DNA of 22,875 nt from the NCBI GenBank assembly GCA_964230195.1, contig CAXRGH010000270.1, forward strand, positions 1-22,875. Direction: 5' to 3'. Below are positions 15,603 through 22,875 of the stretch, piece by piece (the stretch's first letter is position 1; every line of letters starts with the position of its first letter). The notes beneath the pieces are model-generated. The model searched no databases. It had not been told where the DNA came from and saw only the letters and a program-made list of their open reading frames with translations. The translations under genes were made by a program, and so were the position numbers. Origin of the DNA: CAXRGH01 sp964230195 (lineage in GTDB: Bacteria > Pseudomonadota > Gammaproteobacteria > Enterobacterales > Alteromonadaceae).

Positions 15603-16583
15603 ATGAGGAAGATATTAAGTACGTTTTTATTGCTACTAGCGGTTGTCACACCTCTATTCCATCCAATCAATGCAGTAGAAATATCACAATCTATAACCGT
15701 TCAGTGGTTAAATCGTTTACTGGATAATGACAAACACCAATGGGTTTTAATTTGGGCAGACGAGTTTGAGGGAGACAGATTAGATACCAATAAGTGGCAG
15801 ATTGCGAATACCTGCCATCCATCCAAACTCGAGGGCAATTGCCATTCATCGAGTACCGATAACGTGATTGTCAACAACGGACACCTAACCTTGGCAGCAA
15901 CTCAACACGCATTAGGACACCAGTTTGCGCAAGTTAGAACCTTGCCTGACGTTAATTGGCAATATGGACGAATTGAAGTCCGCGCAAGGATGCCTGAAGG
16001 TCAGGGGAGTTGGCCCTCCATTTTATTGCTGCCCGAAATTGAAAGTTATGGCGAATGGCCTCAGTCTGGCGAAATTTCCATAGTAGAAGCCGTGAACTTA
16101 AGAACACAAACGGATGCACTAGGTATCCCCAAATATGAACCCGAGATACGGGTTTATTCCGGACTTAAATTTTATGATTCCCTCCATCATCCAAGAACCT
16201 TGCAACAAAACTTCATGTTTGGCGATGAAACTGATGCCAGTGATGCCGTGTCAGACTTCCATGTTTACAGTATAGAATGGACTCCCCATGAAATTCGTTG
16301 GTACATTGATGATTACCATTATGCAACACGTACATCTGACGAGTGGAATACTCCAGAGTATCGATCACGTGCCACTGACTTGATATTGCGAGACAACTAT
16401 GCGGCGCCATTTAACCAGCCGTTTTTCCTACTCATTGACGTGATGCTGGGGGGGTATAAAGCCGAAGCGGCTAACGAAACGGGAGTTGATGCCTCCATTA
16501 AACGGAGTCGGTTATTCATTGACTACGTCAGGGTTTATGAATGTCGCTCTGCAGTTGATGACAATTTATGTGAGAGCCCTTGA
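15603..16583 (+). CDS. Exported GH16 family protein with altered catalytic motif
   Basis: This is a beta-glucanase-fold protein of the laminarinase type. It has a signal peptide (residues 1-24, ending PINA before VEIS) and no lipobox, so it is periplasmic or secreted. Family marks are LIWADEFEGDRLDTNKWQ (49-66), WQYGRIEVRARMPEG (119-133) and DYVRVYE near the C-terminus. The catalytic region reads GEISIVE: E157 (nucleophile position) and E162 (acid/base position) are kept, but the Asp expected between them is S159. The usual WPAIWLLP reads WPSILLLP, and the usual HGTxHYG segment reads YSGLKFYD. The fold is clear; hydrolysis is doubtful. It may be a weak enzyme, one with a new specificity, or a sugar-binding protein. 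It is monocistronic. Its ribosome site is poor (AGGCG far from the ATG at 15603), and a bidirectional terminator follows. Confidence 0.85.
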   Translation: MRKILSTFLLLLAVVTPLFHPINAVEISQSITVQWLNRLLDNDKHQWVLIWADEFEGDRLDTNKWQIANTCHPSKLEGNCHSSSTDNVIVNNGHLTLAATQHALGHQFAQVRTLPDVNWQYGRIEVRARMPEGQGSWPSILLLPEIESYGEWPQSGEISIVEAVNLRTQTDALGIPKYEPEIRVYSGLKFYDSLHHPRTLQQNFMFGDETDASDAVSDFHVYSIEWTPHEIRWYIDDYHYATRTSDEWNTPEYRSRATDLILRDNYAAPFNQPFFLLIDVMLGGYKAEAANETGVDASIKRSRLFIDYVRVYECRSAVDDNLCESP

Positions 16584-16675
16584 AATGGGAGATTACGTAC
16601 CGATTCCTCATTAATAATCAATGATCAAGATTATTCGTATTCAGCTTAAGTCTCGTGTGTTCCAAGAAACATAAC

Positions 16676-16706
16676 AAAACGGCGAAGCTCTAGTTTCGCC
16701 GTTTTT
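16676..16706. terminator. Bidirectional terminator between GH16 and the halogenase operon
   Basis: AAAACGGCGAA (16676-16686) pairs perfectly with TTCGCCGTTTT (16695-16705) around eight bases. The flanking A and T runs give a U-tract on both strands, so it should end both the GH16 transcript and the convergent halogenase operon. Confidence 0.88.
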
Positions 16707-16709
16707 CCT

Positions 16710-18200
16710 TTAATTATTTTCTCTGGGGCAGTATTGGTCAACAAAAGCCTGATGGGTTGGTAGTTTACTAACATTATGCTGAATGTTGGTTTTTATACCG
16801 TTTAGGAGAGCCATTAACTCTTCATCTGACATGAGGGTCGCAATATGGTGATGGTGGGTCGGCTGGACATTTTGCCCTATCATCACTTGGATCCAGGAGT
16901 CCACCGTAAATAGCGAATCTGAATCTAACATTATACGCCCAGTCTGTTCAAACAGTGCTAACCGCTGTTTTAAGCCTTCAGGTACTGACATATCTCGACA
17001 ATAGCGCCAAAAGTCACTATCGTCCCTTTGTGTTGCTTTGTAATGCAAAATAATAAATTCTCGAACCATTTCCATTTCATGAACGAAACGCTGATTAAAC
17101 TCATCCCTTGCAACATCTGTCACACCATCAAATGGGAATAACCTCAAGAAACGCAAGATGTTGGACATGATGAGATGGATGCTGGTGGATTCCAATGGTT
17201 CAATAAAGCCACTCGCCAGCCCCAATGCAAGACAGTTTTTATTCCACGCTTTGCGTCTCATTCCAGGCTTAAATTTGATCACACGAGGCTCAGTTAAGGG
17301 ACTACCAGCTAAATTTTGTTTTAAGCGTTCAATGGCAACATCATCTGACACATGTTTACTACTATAAACTAGACCATTACCCGTACGATGTTGTAGTGGA
17401 ATTTTCCATTGCCATCCAAATTCATGGGCAGTGGATTTGGTGTAGGGTAACAAGGCTCCATCACTTTCGGTTTGCACGGCAACGGCGCTATCGCAAATTA
17501 ACCAATGAGACCAGTCGTCATATCCGGTATGCAAGGTATCTTCAATTAAAAGTCCTTTAAAGCCAGTACAATCAATGAAAAAATCACCCTCAACAACAAT
17601 TCCTGACTCTAAATTGAGTTGCGCTATATTGCCGGTTTGAGGATCAGTTACAACCTTTTCAATTTTACCTTCAACACGTTTCACACCGCGTTGTTCTGAG
17701 CGTCTTCTTAGATATTTGGCGTATGCAGTCGCATCCAAATGATACGCATAATTGATATGAGGATCCGTGGTACGAGCAAATTTACCTGCAAGACCGGCTT
17801 GCAATTCCAAACAATAATCACCAAATTCACTTTCGAAACCTCTGGATAAGCCATTTAACCAGAAATGGTGGAATTCTCCAGCCCAACATTGACGGCCCGT
17901 AGTACCAAATGAGTGAAAATATTTGTCATTTTTTTTGCCCCAACCACTAAATTCAATGCCTAGTTTAAAGGTAGCGCTAGTCTCCCGCATAAACTCTTGC
18001 TCATCAATTTTCAGTAGTCTATGAAAAGTTTCGATGACCGGTATAGTCGCTTCACCAACACCTACTGTACCGATTTGGTCAGATTCAACGAGTGTCACTT
18101 CCACACTTGGTCCTAACAAATGTGAGATCCCAGCGGCGGTCATCCATCCTGCGGTACCACCTCCAGCAATCACAACACGTTTAACAGCTGCCTGATTCAT
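16710..18200 (-). CDS. Flavin-dependent tryptophan-halogenase-like protein (canonical WxWxIP)
   Basis: This is a homologue of FADH2-dependent halogenases such as PrnA. It has the FAD-binding GGGTAGW (13-19), VGVGEATIP, the catalytic lysine K79 in TFKLGIEFSGW (the same number as in PrnA), the halogenase signature WQWKIP (263-268), and GFIEPLESTSIH (331-342). All features needed for halogenation chemistry appear present, but the substrate is unknown; free tryptophan is not implied by the family name. The frame opens at ATG 18206, but AAGG lies only one base before it, whereas it is seven bases before the ATG at 18200, which I chose (496 residues). It starts 12 bases after the SapC stop and is last in the TrpH-SapC-TrpH operon. 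Such trios are typical beside TonB receptors. Confidence 0.9.
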   Translation of the reverse strand: MNQAAVKRVVIAGGGTAGWMTAAGISHLLGPSVEVTLVESDQIGTVGVGEATIPVIETFHRLLKIDEQEFMRETSATFKLGIEFSGWGKKNDKYFHSFGTTGRQCWAGEFHHFWLNGLSRGFESEFGDYCLELQAGLAGKFARTTDPHINYAYHLDATAYAKYLRRRSEQRGVKRVEGKIEKVVTDPQTGNIAQLNLESGIVVEGDFFIDCTGFKGLLIEDTLHTGYDDWSHWLICDSAVAVQTESDGALLPYTKSTAHEFGWQWKIPLQHRTGNGLVYSSKHVSDDVAIERLKQNLAGSPLTEPRVIKFKPGMRRKAWNKNCLALGLASGFIEPLESTSIHLIMSNILRFLRLFPFDGVTDVARDEFNQRFVHEMEMVREFIILHYKATQRDDSDFWRYCRDMSVPEGLKQRLALFEQTGRIMLDSDSLFTVDSWIQVMIGQNVQPTHHHHIATLMSDEELMALLNGIKTNIQHNVSKLPTHQAFVDQYCPRENN

Positions 18201-18212
18201 AAACATACCTTC

Positions 18213-18920
18213 TTATGCAGCAATAGTTTGCTGACGGCGGGCCATCAGTTGGTGAACGTTACTCAATGAAGACAGCATCCAGAATGCTTTCTCTAACGCA
18301 TTCTCTTGATTTAGTTCCAGTAGCGCTTCAGCCGATAATGATTGAAGCTTTTCATGGTTAATTGTCAGTAAATGGTTAGCTGAAAAGTCATTGCCATCAT
18401 CAAAGTTAATATTGAGGTCAATAGCACTGATCAAGTCATGCTTTTCCCACAACTGATAGATAGCTTGACTCTCCTTTATTCCTTCATGCAAGCAAAATAG
18501 AGTGTCTGAAACATAGTCGAGATACTGCGTAGGCTTGCCGTCTTCGGTAAACAAGGTATGCCCTTCGTCAGCTCCCACTTTCGGATGGTCTAAATCAAGG
18601 TCAATCTTTGCATCTTCATTGGTTAAGCCAATCAAAAATGGACCTTTAGCAATTGAGGCTGGTATGTAATTGGCGTTCCATTGACCATCACCACCTAGGT
18701 ACACGTTTTCCTTATCGTCAAAACCAAGAAAAACAACCGCTTGATATGTGCCGTTTTCTGAGTTTCGTTCAAGAAAAATAGCGTATTCCTTCTGTAGCGA
18801 GCCGAATTCGGATGTGAATACTGGGCAACGATTTTTATCATCTCCGAAGGCTGCAGAAAATTGATTACTCACTTTTAATGCTTTGTGGTCTTCAAAGTTT
18901 AGTCTTGCATGATTGGCCAT
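18213..18920 (-). CDS. SapC-like family protein
   Basis: This 235-residue protein fits the SapC family, named after a Campylobacter S-layer gene, whose biochemical function is not known. Visible family features are a start rich in short strands (NQFSAAFGDDKNRCPVFTSEF), AIFLERN, VFLGFDDKENVYLGGDGQWN followed by NYIPASIAKGPFLIGL, and a helical C-terminal part (LNINFDDGNDFSANHLLTIN to HQLMARRQQ). No signal peptide or membrane segment is seen, so it appears cytoplasmic. TTAGGAG precedes the ATG at 18920. It lies between the two halogenase homologues (34 bases after the first, 12 before the chosen start of the second), so the three should be made together and may act together. A role in the S-layer is not supported here. 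Confidence 0.82.
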   Translation of the reverse strand: MANHARLNFEDHKALKVSNQFSAAFGDDKNRCPVFTSEFGSLQKEYAIFLERNSENGTYQAVVFLGFDDKENVYLGGDGQWNANYIPASIAKGPFLIGLTNEDAKIDLDLDHPKVGADEGHTLFTEDGKPTQYLDYVSDTLFCLHEGIKESQAIYQLWEKHDLISAIDLNINFDDGNDFSANHLLTINHEKLQSLSAEALLELNQENALEKAFWMLSSLSNVHQLMARRQQTIAA

Positions 18921-18954
18921 AATACGCTCCTAATTAAATACGGCAAAAGGTTGG

Positions 18955-20520
18955 CTATTTTCCCGCGCCAAACCCATGTTGTTTCACTTGTTGTAACAAA
19001 GTTCGGTTGCTGGGTAAACCTTTGAGTAATTGATGAGTCTTCGTTTGACAATGATCCAATAGTCGCTTGATTGCATTTTGGTTATTACACCGAGACTCGT
19101 ATGGCTGAGCTTCAGTTTGATAGCCCATGCCGTACAACACAAATTGATAACTGGCTGAGGGAAATACCTCTTCGTTTTGAATGAAGTCATAGCGACTAGG
19201 TGTTTGATACTGCCAAAGCTCAAGTAATTCAACGAGACGTTCTGGAATACTTTGTCTGTTTCGGTTATCTCGCCAATAGTCGCTGTCGTTTCGCTCTGAG
19301 AGGATATAATGTAGTTTTAAAAACTCAATTACGCGTTCCCAGCGATAGGTAAAACGTTCATTAAAACGTTGAGCGACTTGTGTCATATGGTGTCGATTGC
19401 GCGGTAGCTGCTCACTAATCATCTTCACAGACAGCTCGACCATTGCCAGTGCTGACGCCTCAAGAGGTTCAATAAAGCCTGCCGACATGCCCACAGCAAC
19501 GCAATTATTTTGCCAAAAACGTGCTCGATAGCCCGGTGTAAACTGAATTTTTCTCACCATCAGTTGGTCGGCGTAGCTTTGTCCTTTGGATTGCGCGATG
19601 TAATCTCTTAATGCTTTCTCCGCAGTTTCATCGTCAATGTATTTACTAGAATAGGTATGGCCGACACCTCTTCGAGTTGGTAAACCAATATCCCAAATCC
19701 AACCTGCAGTTTGTGCCGTTGACACGGTCGCAGATGCGATAGGATCATTCTCGGGATCGTTATACATCACTTGAGTAGCAAGGGCGCTGTCGTTGAACAG
19801 AATATGGTCCTGTTTGACCAGTGGGACGTTAAAATGTTCGCCCAATAGTAAGGAGCGCATGCCGGTGCAATCAATGAACAGATCACCGGATAAAGGTGCC
19901 TCATTATCCAATATCAACTGTGTGATATCACCATTCTTATCGGACTCAATGGCTTCCATGTGTGCAATCACATGGTTAACACCGAGTGTTTCGGTGGCGT
20001 GACGTTGTAAAAGCTTGGCAAACTTGGCTGAATCTAAATGGTAACCATAGGTTGTGACACCCGCATAATCCGGGGTTTGAATTTGTTTTGGGGCTTTTCC
20101 AGCCAAACAAACGTGGGTCTGTGGGGTTGTTAACTCTGAAAATTGTTGTGCGGATTGTTGCTTCCAGGCAGCATGAACATCGAGTTGACCAAAGCCTTCG
20201 GGCATAGTAAACGGATGATAATAGCGATCATCTGCCTGTCCATTACGCCAACCACGAAATTCAGAAGCCTGTTTGAAGGAAGCATCGCAGTGAGATAAAA
20301 AATCAGACTCTTTGATGCCTATACGTTCAAGAGTACTTCGCATTGAAGGCCAAGTACCTTCTCCAACCCCAATCGTACTCACATTGGGAGATTCGAGAAG
20401 CGTAACTTTAATTCCCTGAGAATGAGATGCGTGATGCTCTGCAGCCAAATAGTTTGCGGTTAGCCATCCTGCGCTACCACCGCCTACAACAACAATATGT
20501 TTGATTTCTGCCGCCATCAT
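18955..20520 (-). CDS. Flavin-dependent tryptophan-halogenase-like protein (variant WxWxIGLP)
   Basis: This is a second halogenase homologue, 521 residues from the chosen start. It has the FAD-binding GGGSAGW (13-19), IGVGEGTWPSM, the lysine K83 in SFKQASEFRGW at the place of the halogenase catalytic lysine, and SAGFIEPLEASALAM. The signature WxWxIP is changed to WIWDIGLPTRRG (274-285), with two residues between Ile and Pro, so it may differ in substrate or reaction from its downstream partner. The frame stays open to a TTG at 20562, adding MIIIIFPVSSKSSS, but the ATG at 20520 (AAGAG seven bases upstream) gives the normal MMAAEIKHIVVVGGG start. It is first in the operon with SapC and the second halogenase. 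Confidence 0.88.
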   Translation of the reverse strand: MMAAEIKHIVVVGGGSAGWLTANYLAAEHHASHSQGIKVTLLESPNVSTIGVGEGTWPSMRSTLERIGIKESDFLSHCDASFKQASEFRGWRNGQADDRYYHPFTMPEGFGQLDVHAAWKQQSAQQFSELTTPQTHVCLAGKAPKQIQTPDYAGVTTYGYHLDSAKFAKLLQRHATETLGVNHVIAHMEAIESDKNGDITQLILDNEAPLSGDLFIDCTGMRSLLLGEHFNVPLVKQDHILFNDSALATQVMYNDPENDPIASATVSTAQTAGWIWDIGLPTRRGVGHTYSSKYIDDETAEKALRDYIAQSKGQSYADQLMVRKIQFTPGYRARFWQNNCVAVGMSAGFIEPLEASALAMVELSVKMISEQLPRNRHHMTQVAQRFNERFTYRWERVIEFLKLHYILSERNDSDYWRDNRNRQSIPERLVELLELWQYQTPSRYDFIQNEEVFPSASYQFVLYGMGYQTEAQPYESRCNNQNAIKRLLDHCQTKTHQLLKGLPSNRTLLQQVKQHGFGAGK

Positions 20521-20575
20521 ACTCGAACTCTTACTGCTTACTGGGAAGATTATGATTATCAAATTCTTTCATGAT

Positions 20576-20605
20576 TGTATACAAGCTTAATCAACCTAAA
20601 CACAA
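20576..20605 (-). promoter_or_regulatory. Candidate promoter of the TrpH-SapC-TrpH operon
   Basis: On the minus strand TTGTGT (20605-20600) and TATACA (20581-20576) are 18 bases apart. The -10 lies inside the 10-bp palindrome TTGTATACAA (20575-20584). The match is weak and by eye; the evidence is chiefly that a terminator lies just upstream, so the operon needs its own start. Confidence 0.3.
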
Positions 20606-20642
20606 TCATCAAAGCATTCGCTACTTGTTTATTAGACAGATA

Positions 20643-20666
20643 AACCGTTGCCCGGAGGCAACGGTT
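20643..20666 (-). terminator. Strong hairpin terminator after the TonB receptor gene
   Basis: AACCGTTGCC (20643-20652) pairs perfectly with GGCAACGGTT (20657-20666) around a four-base loop, TCCG as read on the minus strand. It begins 24 bases after the receptor stop. The following T-tract on the minus strand (TTTATCTGTC) is modest, so some readthrough into the halogenase operon is possible. Confidence 0.8.
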
Positions 20667-20690
20667 ACATTAGGAACAAATGTTTACATA

Positions 20691-22875
20691 TTAAAATGTA
20701 TAGCGAGCACCTAGTGCATAACGCGCACCGAACTGCTCAATACGCACTAGTTCAGCAGCTGAGCGCTGATGCTTTCTTGAGTATTCGTCAGTAAGGTTAA
20801 TTGCATCTAAGTAGATCGTTAGGTTATCGCTGACGTCATAAGAAGCGCCAAGATCTAACTGAGTGTATGCCTCAACAAAACGTGGGTTTGCACCCGCCGC
20901 TTCAAGGAACTTATCACGCCAGTTGTATGCCAAACGGAACTGGAAACCATCTTTTTCATACAAACCAACCAAGTTAGCAGTATCACTCAAACCTAACAAT
21001 GCGAATTGAGGAGAGTTAGGACCTTTAGATACGTCATACTCTACATCGCCGTTAACCGTTGTATAGTTAGCTTGAACACCAAATCCTGAATCACCGAAGA
21101 AGTGCTGTACAGCAAATTCTAAACCGTCAATAGACGCGTCTTCAGTGTTAAGTGGTTGCTCAACACGGATAGTTTGAAGTGGATCATCACTTTGAGGAAG
21201 CACGTCGTATGCATTCTCTGTAGGACCTTCTTCAAGCGTTGCATAGTCAAGACCATTCTCCATAGCAACAACCATGTTGAATAGGTTTGTATCGGTGACG
21301 GCTTCACCAAGATCTTCAAGTGCTGCTACGGCTGCTTGAGCACGTGGACCTGCTGATGGATCGCGAAGACCGAATAGGTTTTGATCAACTTGCTCTTTAC
21401 CAATGAAGTTTTTCACGTCTTTTTGGTAATAACCAAGTGATACATAACTTGCATCGTCATAGTACCATTCAACAGAAAGATCGATGTTTGTTGACTCTAG
21501 CGGCATCAAGCTTGGGTTACCGGCAGTACCAGATGCTGGGATCAAGTTACTCATTACCGTTGGTGTACCCTGAGGGCCATTCACTGACTTATTAGCTGCT
21601 AGGTCTGCAAGTGAGGCTCTCGCAATTGTCTGACTGTAAGAGAAACGACCAACAAGATCATCGCTGATGTTCAAATCAAAGTCGAAGTTAGGTAATAAAT
21701 TGCTGTAATCGTGAGTATCAACGATTGCTTGTTTTGTATCACCAGTAACTACTTCAAAGTCATTGTTGCCTTTCCATGCAATCATGCTTGGTACAAGGCC
21801 ATCAACCGTTGATGTTAGGCTAGTTTCTTCGTTACGAACACCAACAACCAAGTTATAAGGCATATCTGCTAATTCACCTTCCCAAGTTAATTGAGCGTAA
21901 ATTGCAGTGATATCTTCTTTGATAGTTTGGTTATTTTCAACTGGTATTTCTGGGAAACCGGTACCTAGATAGTGACCAACAGCCCATAAACCAATCTTGT
22001 CTGCATCACCGATAAGACCCTGTGTAAATGCACCAGTGGTATTGAAGTCTAGTAAATCAGCAAAGTCGACGAATTCGACAAGATCAGCCGGAATGATACC
22101 TGGATCATTTACACCCCAACCACCAACTTGGTCAGAACGGAATTGTCCGCTTTGCGAGTTAGTTTCCATGGAACGAGATTCGATACCAAAGTCAACTTTA
22201 CCATTGTCTAAAAGGTAAGTTCCGTCTAAGCGAACTTGATTAATGTCAGTCTCTTGACGAGCCATATTTGACGTGTAAACCGTTGTACCAACATCGCCAA
22301 GATCCAGCATGTCATTGTTGTTTACGCCGTCTTTGATGCTGTCGTCAAAATCAACCATCATGATAGGTAGTGTGCTGCTGAAATCAACTGCGTGACCTGC
22401 ATCAACGTTACCTGCAATACCTTGCTGCACTTTCAAACCAAATGGAGCGTTCGGGCTACCTTTTGAAGTTGAGCTATGCGCATCTAATACAAGCGTCAAG
22501 TCATCGTTAACGTCATACTTCAAGTTGAAGCCAAGTGAATCATTTTCGTTAAGCTGCTCAAGTCTGTTCTGAGCGAAAGCTTGGTCACGAACGCCACCAT
22601 TTGCTGTTTCACCGTAGTAAAGCGGTGCTTGAACTGGGCTGTTATCAAAAACAACTTTATCAGGCGTAAATGCATACCAGCTTGATTGTTCTGCTTCTTT
22701 ATCGCTCAATTCTTGAGATGACATTGTATAATCTAATGTCGCCTCTAACTTATCAGACGGGCGGTATTGGACTGTTAGTTGTGCATTCTTACGAACACGC
22801 TCACGGTCTGCTTGGAAGTAACGGATGTCACTAGGAATTGAATATAAACCGCCGATTGGAGGTGCATTCGTTAAG
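20691..22875 (-). CDS. TonB-dependent receptor (C-terminal part, cut by window edge)
   Basis: This is an outer-membrane beta-barrel for energy-dependent uptake. About 727 residues are in the window. The frame runs open to the right edge (LTNAPPIGGLYSIPSDIRYF is readable at the end), so the internal ATG at 22724 is not the start; the plug domain and signal peptide lie outside. Visible features are alternating barrel strands, a TonB-dependent C-terminal region (QLDLGASYDVSDNLTIYLDAINLTDEY) and the terminal Phe of RYALGARYTF, the usual signal for outer-membrane insertion. Its size and style fit the large receptors found with sugar loci in Alteromonadales, Xanthomonadales and Caulobacterales. Context suggests an oligosaccharide ligand, probably a beta-glucan, but the sequence itself does not name it. 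Confidence 0.93.
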   Translation of the reverse strand, partial: LTNAPPIGGLYSIPSDIRYFQADRERVRKNAQLTVQYRPSDKLEATLDYTMSSQELSDKEAEQSSWYAFTPDKVVFDNSPVQAPLYYGETANGGVRDQAFAQNRLEQLNENDSLGFNLKYDVNDDLTLVLDAHSSTSKGSPNAPFGLKVQQGIAGNVDAGHAVDFSSTLPIMMVDFDDSIKDGVNNNDMLDLGDVGTTVYTSNMARQETDINQVRLDGTYLLDNGKVDFGIESRSMETNSQSGQFRSDQVGGWGVNDPGIIPADLVEFVDFADLLDFNTTGAFTQGLIGDADKIGLWAVGHYLGTGFPEIPVENNQTIKEDITAIYAQLTWEGELADMPYNLVVGVRNEETSLTSTVDGLVPSMIAWKGNNDFEVVTGDTKQAIVDTHDYSNLLPNFDFDLNISDDLVGRFSYSQTIARASLADLAANKSVNGPQGTPTVMSNLIPASGTAGNPSLMPLESTNIDLSVEWYYDDASYVSLGYYQKDVKNFIGKEQVDQNLFGLRDPSAGPRAQAAVAALEDLGEAVTDTNLFNMVVAMENGLDYATLEEGPTENAYDVLPQSDDPLQTIRVEQPLNTEDASIDGLEFAVQHFFGDSGFGVQANYTTVNGDVEYDVSKGPNSPQFALLGLSDTANLVGLYEKDGFQFRLAYNWRDKFLEAAGANPRFVEAYTQLDLGASYDVSDNLTIYLDAINLTDEYSRKHQRSAAELVRIEQFGARYALGARYTF

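Noticed and set aside
16710..20520. The trio as a tryptophan-derived natural product cluster
   Set aside because: No tryptophan-modifying, NRPS, PKS or resistance genes are nearby. The surrounding genes are for sugar uptake, so the family name alone is not evidence.
20521..20562. N-terminal extension of the upstream halogenase from a TTG codon
   Set aside because: It adds a short hydrophobic stretch not usual for the family, and the ATG at 20520 has better-placed ribosome signals and a normal FAD-fold start.
20571..20609. Inverted repeat ATGATTGT / ACAATCAT before the halogenase operon
   Set aside because: The eight-base arms are 23 bases apart in AT-rich DNA and resemble no known operator. 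I kept only the weak promoter call there.
20691..22724. The ATG at 22724 as the start of the TonB receptor
   Set aside because: The same frame stays open to the window edge with barrel-like sequence (for example KLEATLDYTM before it), so this Met is internal.

Overview
The window looks like part of a marine gammaproteobacterial chromosome, most likely from the Alteromonadales (Alteromonas/Glaciecola/Paraglaciecola type). This rests on the moderately AT-rich sequence, the Gram-negative envelope genes, the E. coli-like FadBA, PepQ, EpmA and EpmB proteins, and a carbohydrate locus that joins a TonB-dependent receptor to SapC and tryptophan-halogenase-like genes. The assignment comes from reading the proteins, not from a search. 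I see no tRNA, rRNA, CRISPR array, insertion sequence or phage gene.

Left part (1-11370), housekeeping. On the minus strand lie the start of pepQ (cut by the window edge) and a periplasmic lytic transglycosylase. Diverging from them on the plus strand is the fatty-acid beta-oxidation operon fadB-fadA, preceded by a perfect palindrome that resembles a PsrA operator. A strong hairpin ends fadA against a convergent class-3-type aldehyde dehydrogenase. Next come a small exported DUF3016 protein, a 104-residue unassigned protein, and a compact EF-P module: epmB (minus) diverging from efp and epmA (plus). This module holds the acceptor protein and the two enzymes that make and attach its beta-lysine.

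Right part (11379-22875), a sugar-polymer utilisation locus. A minus-strand operon encodes a GH1 beta-glucosidase, a GPH-type sugar:cation symporter and a LacI-family regulator. A LacI-type operator lies just upstream of it, in a 452-bp divergent intergenic region. On the other side of that region is an exported GH16 family protein. Convergent to GH16 is a second minus-strand operon: flavin-dependent halogenase homologue, SapC-like protein, second halogenase homologue. A large TonB-dependent receptor, cut by the right edge, lies upstream of this operon and is separated from it by a terminator.

The simplest reading is beta-glucan (laminarin-like) use. The receptor would import oligosaccharides across the outer membrane, GH16 would act outside or in the periplasm, the symporter would carry short glucosides inward, GH1 would release glucose, and the LacI protein would sense a breakdown product. 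The halogenase/SapC trio has no obvious place in this pathway and is the most interesting part of the window. The GH16 protein is also unusual: the Asp of its ExDxxE catalytic motif is Ser, and several sugar-binding positions have diverged, so it may bind sugar rather than hydrolyse it, or have a changed specificity.
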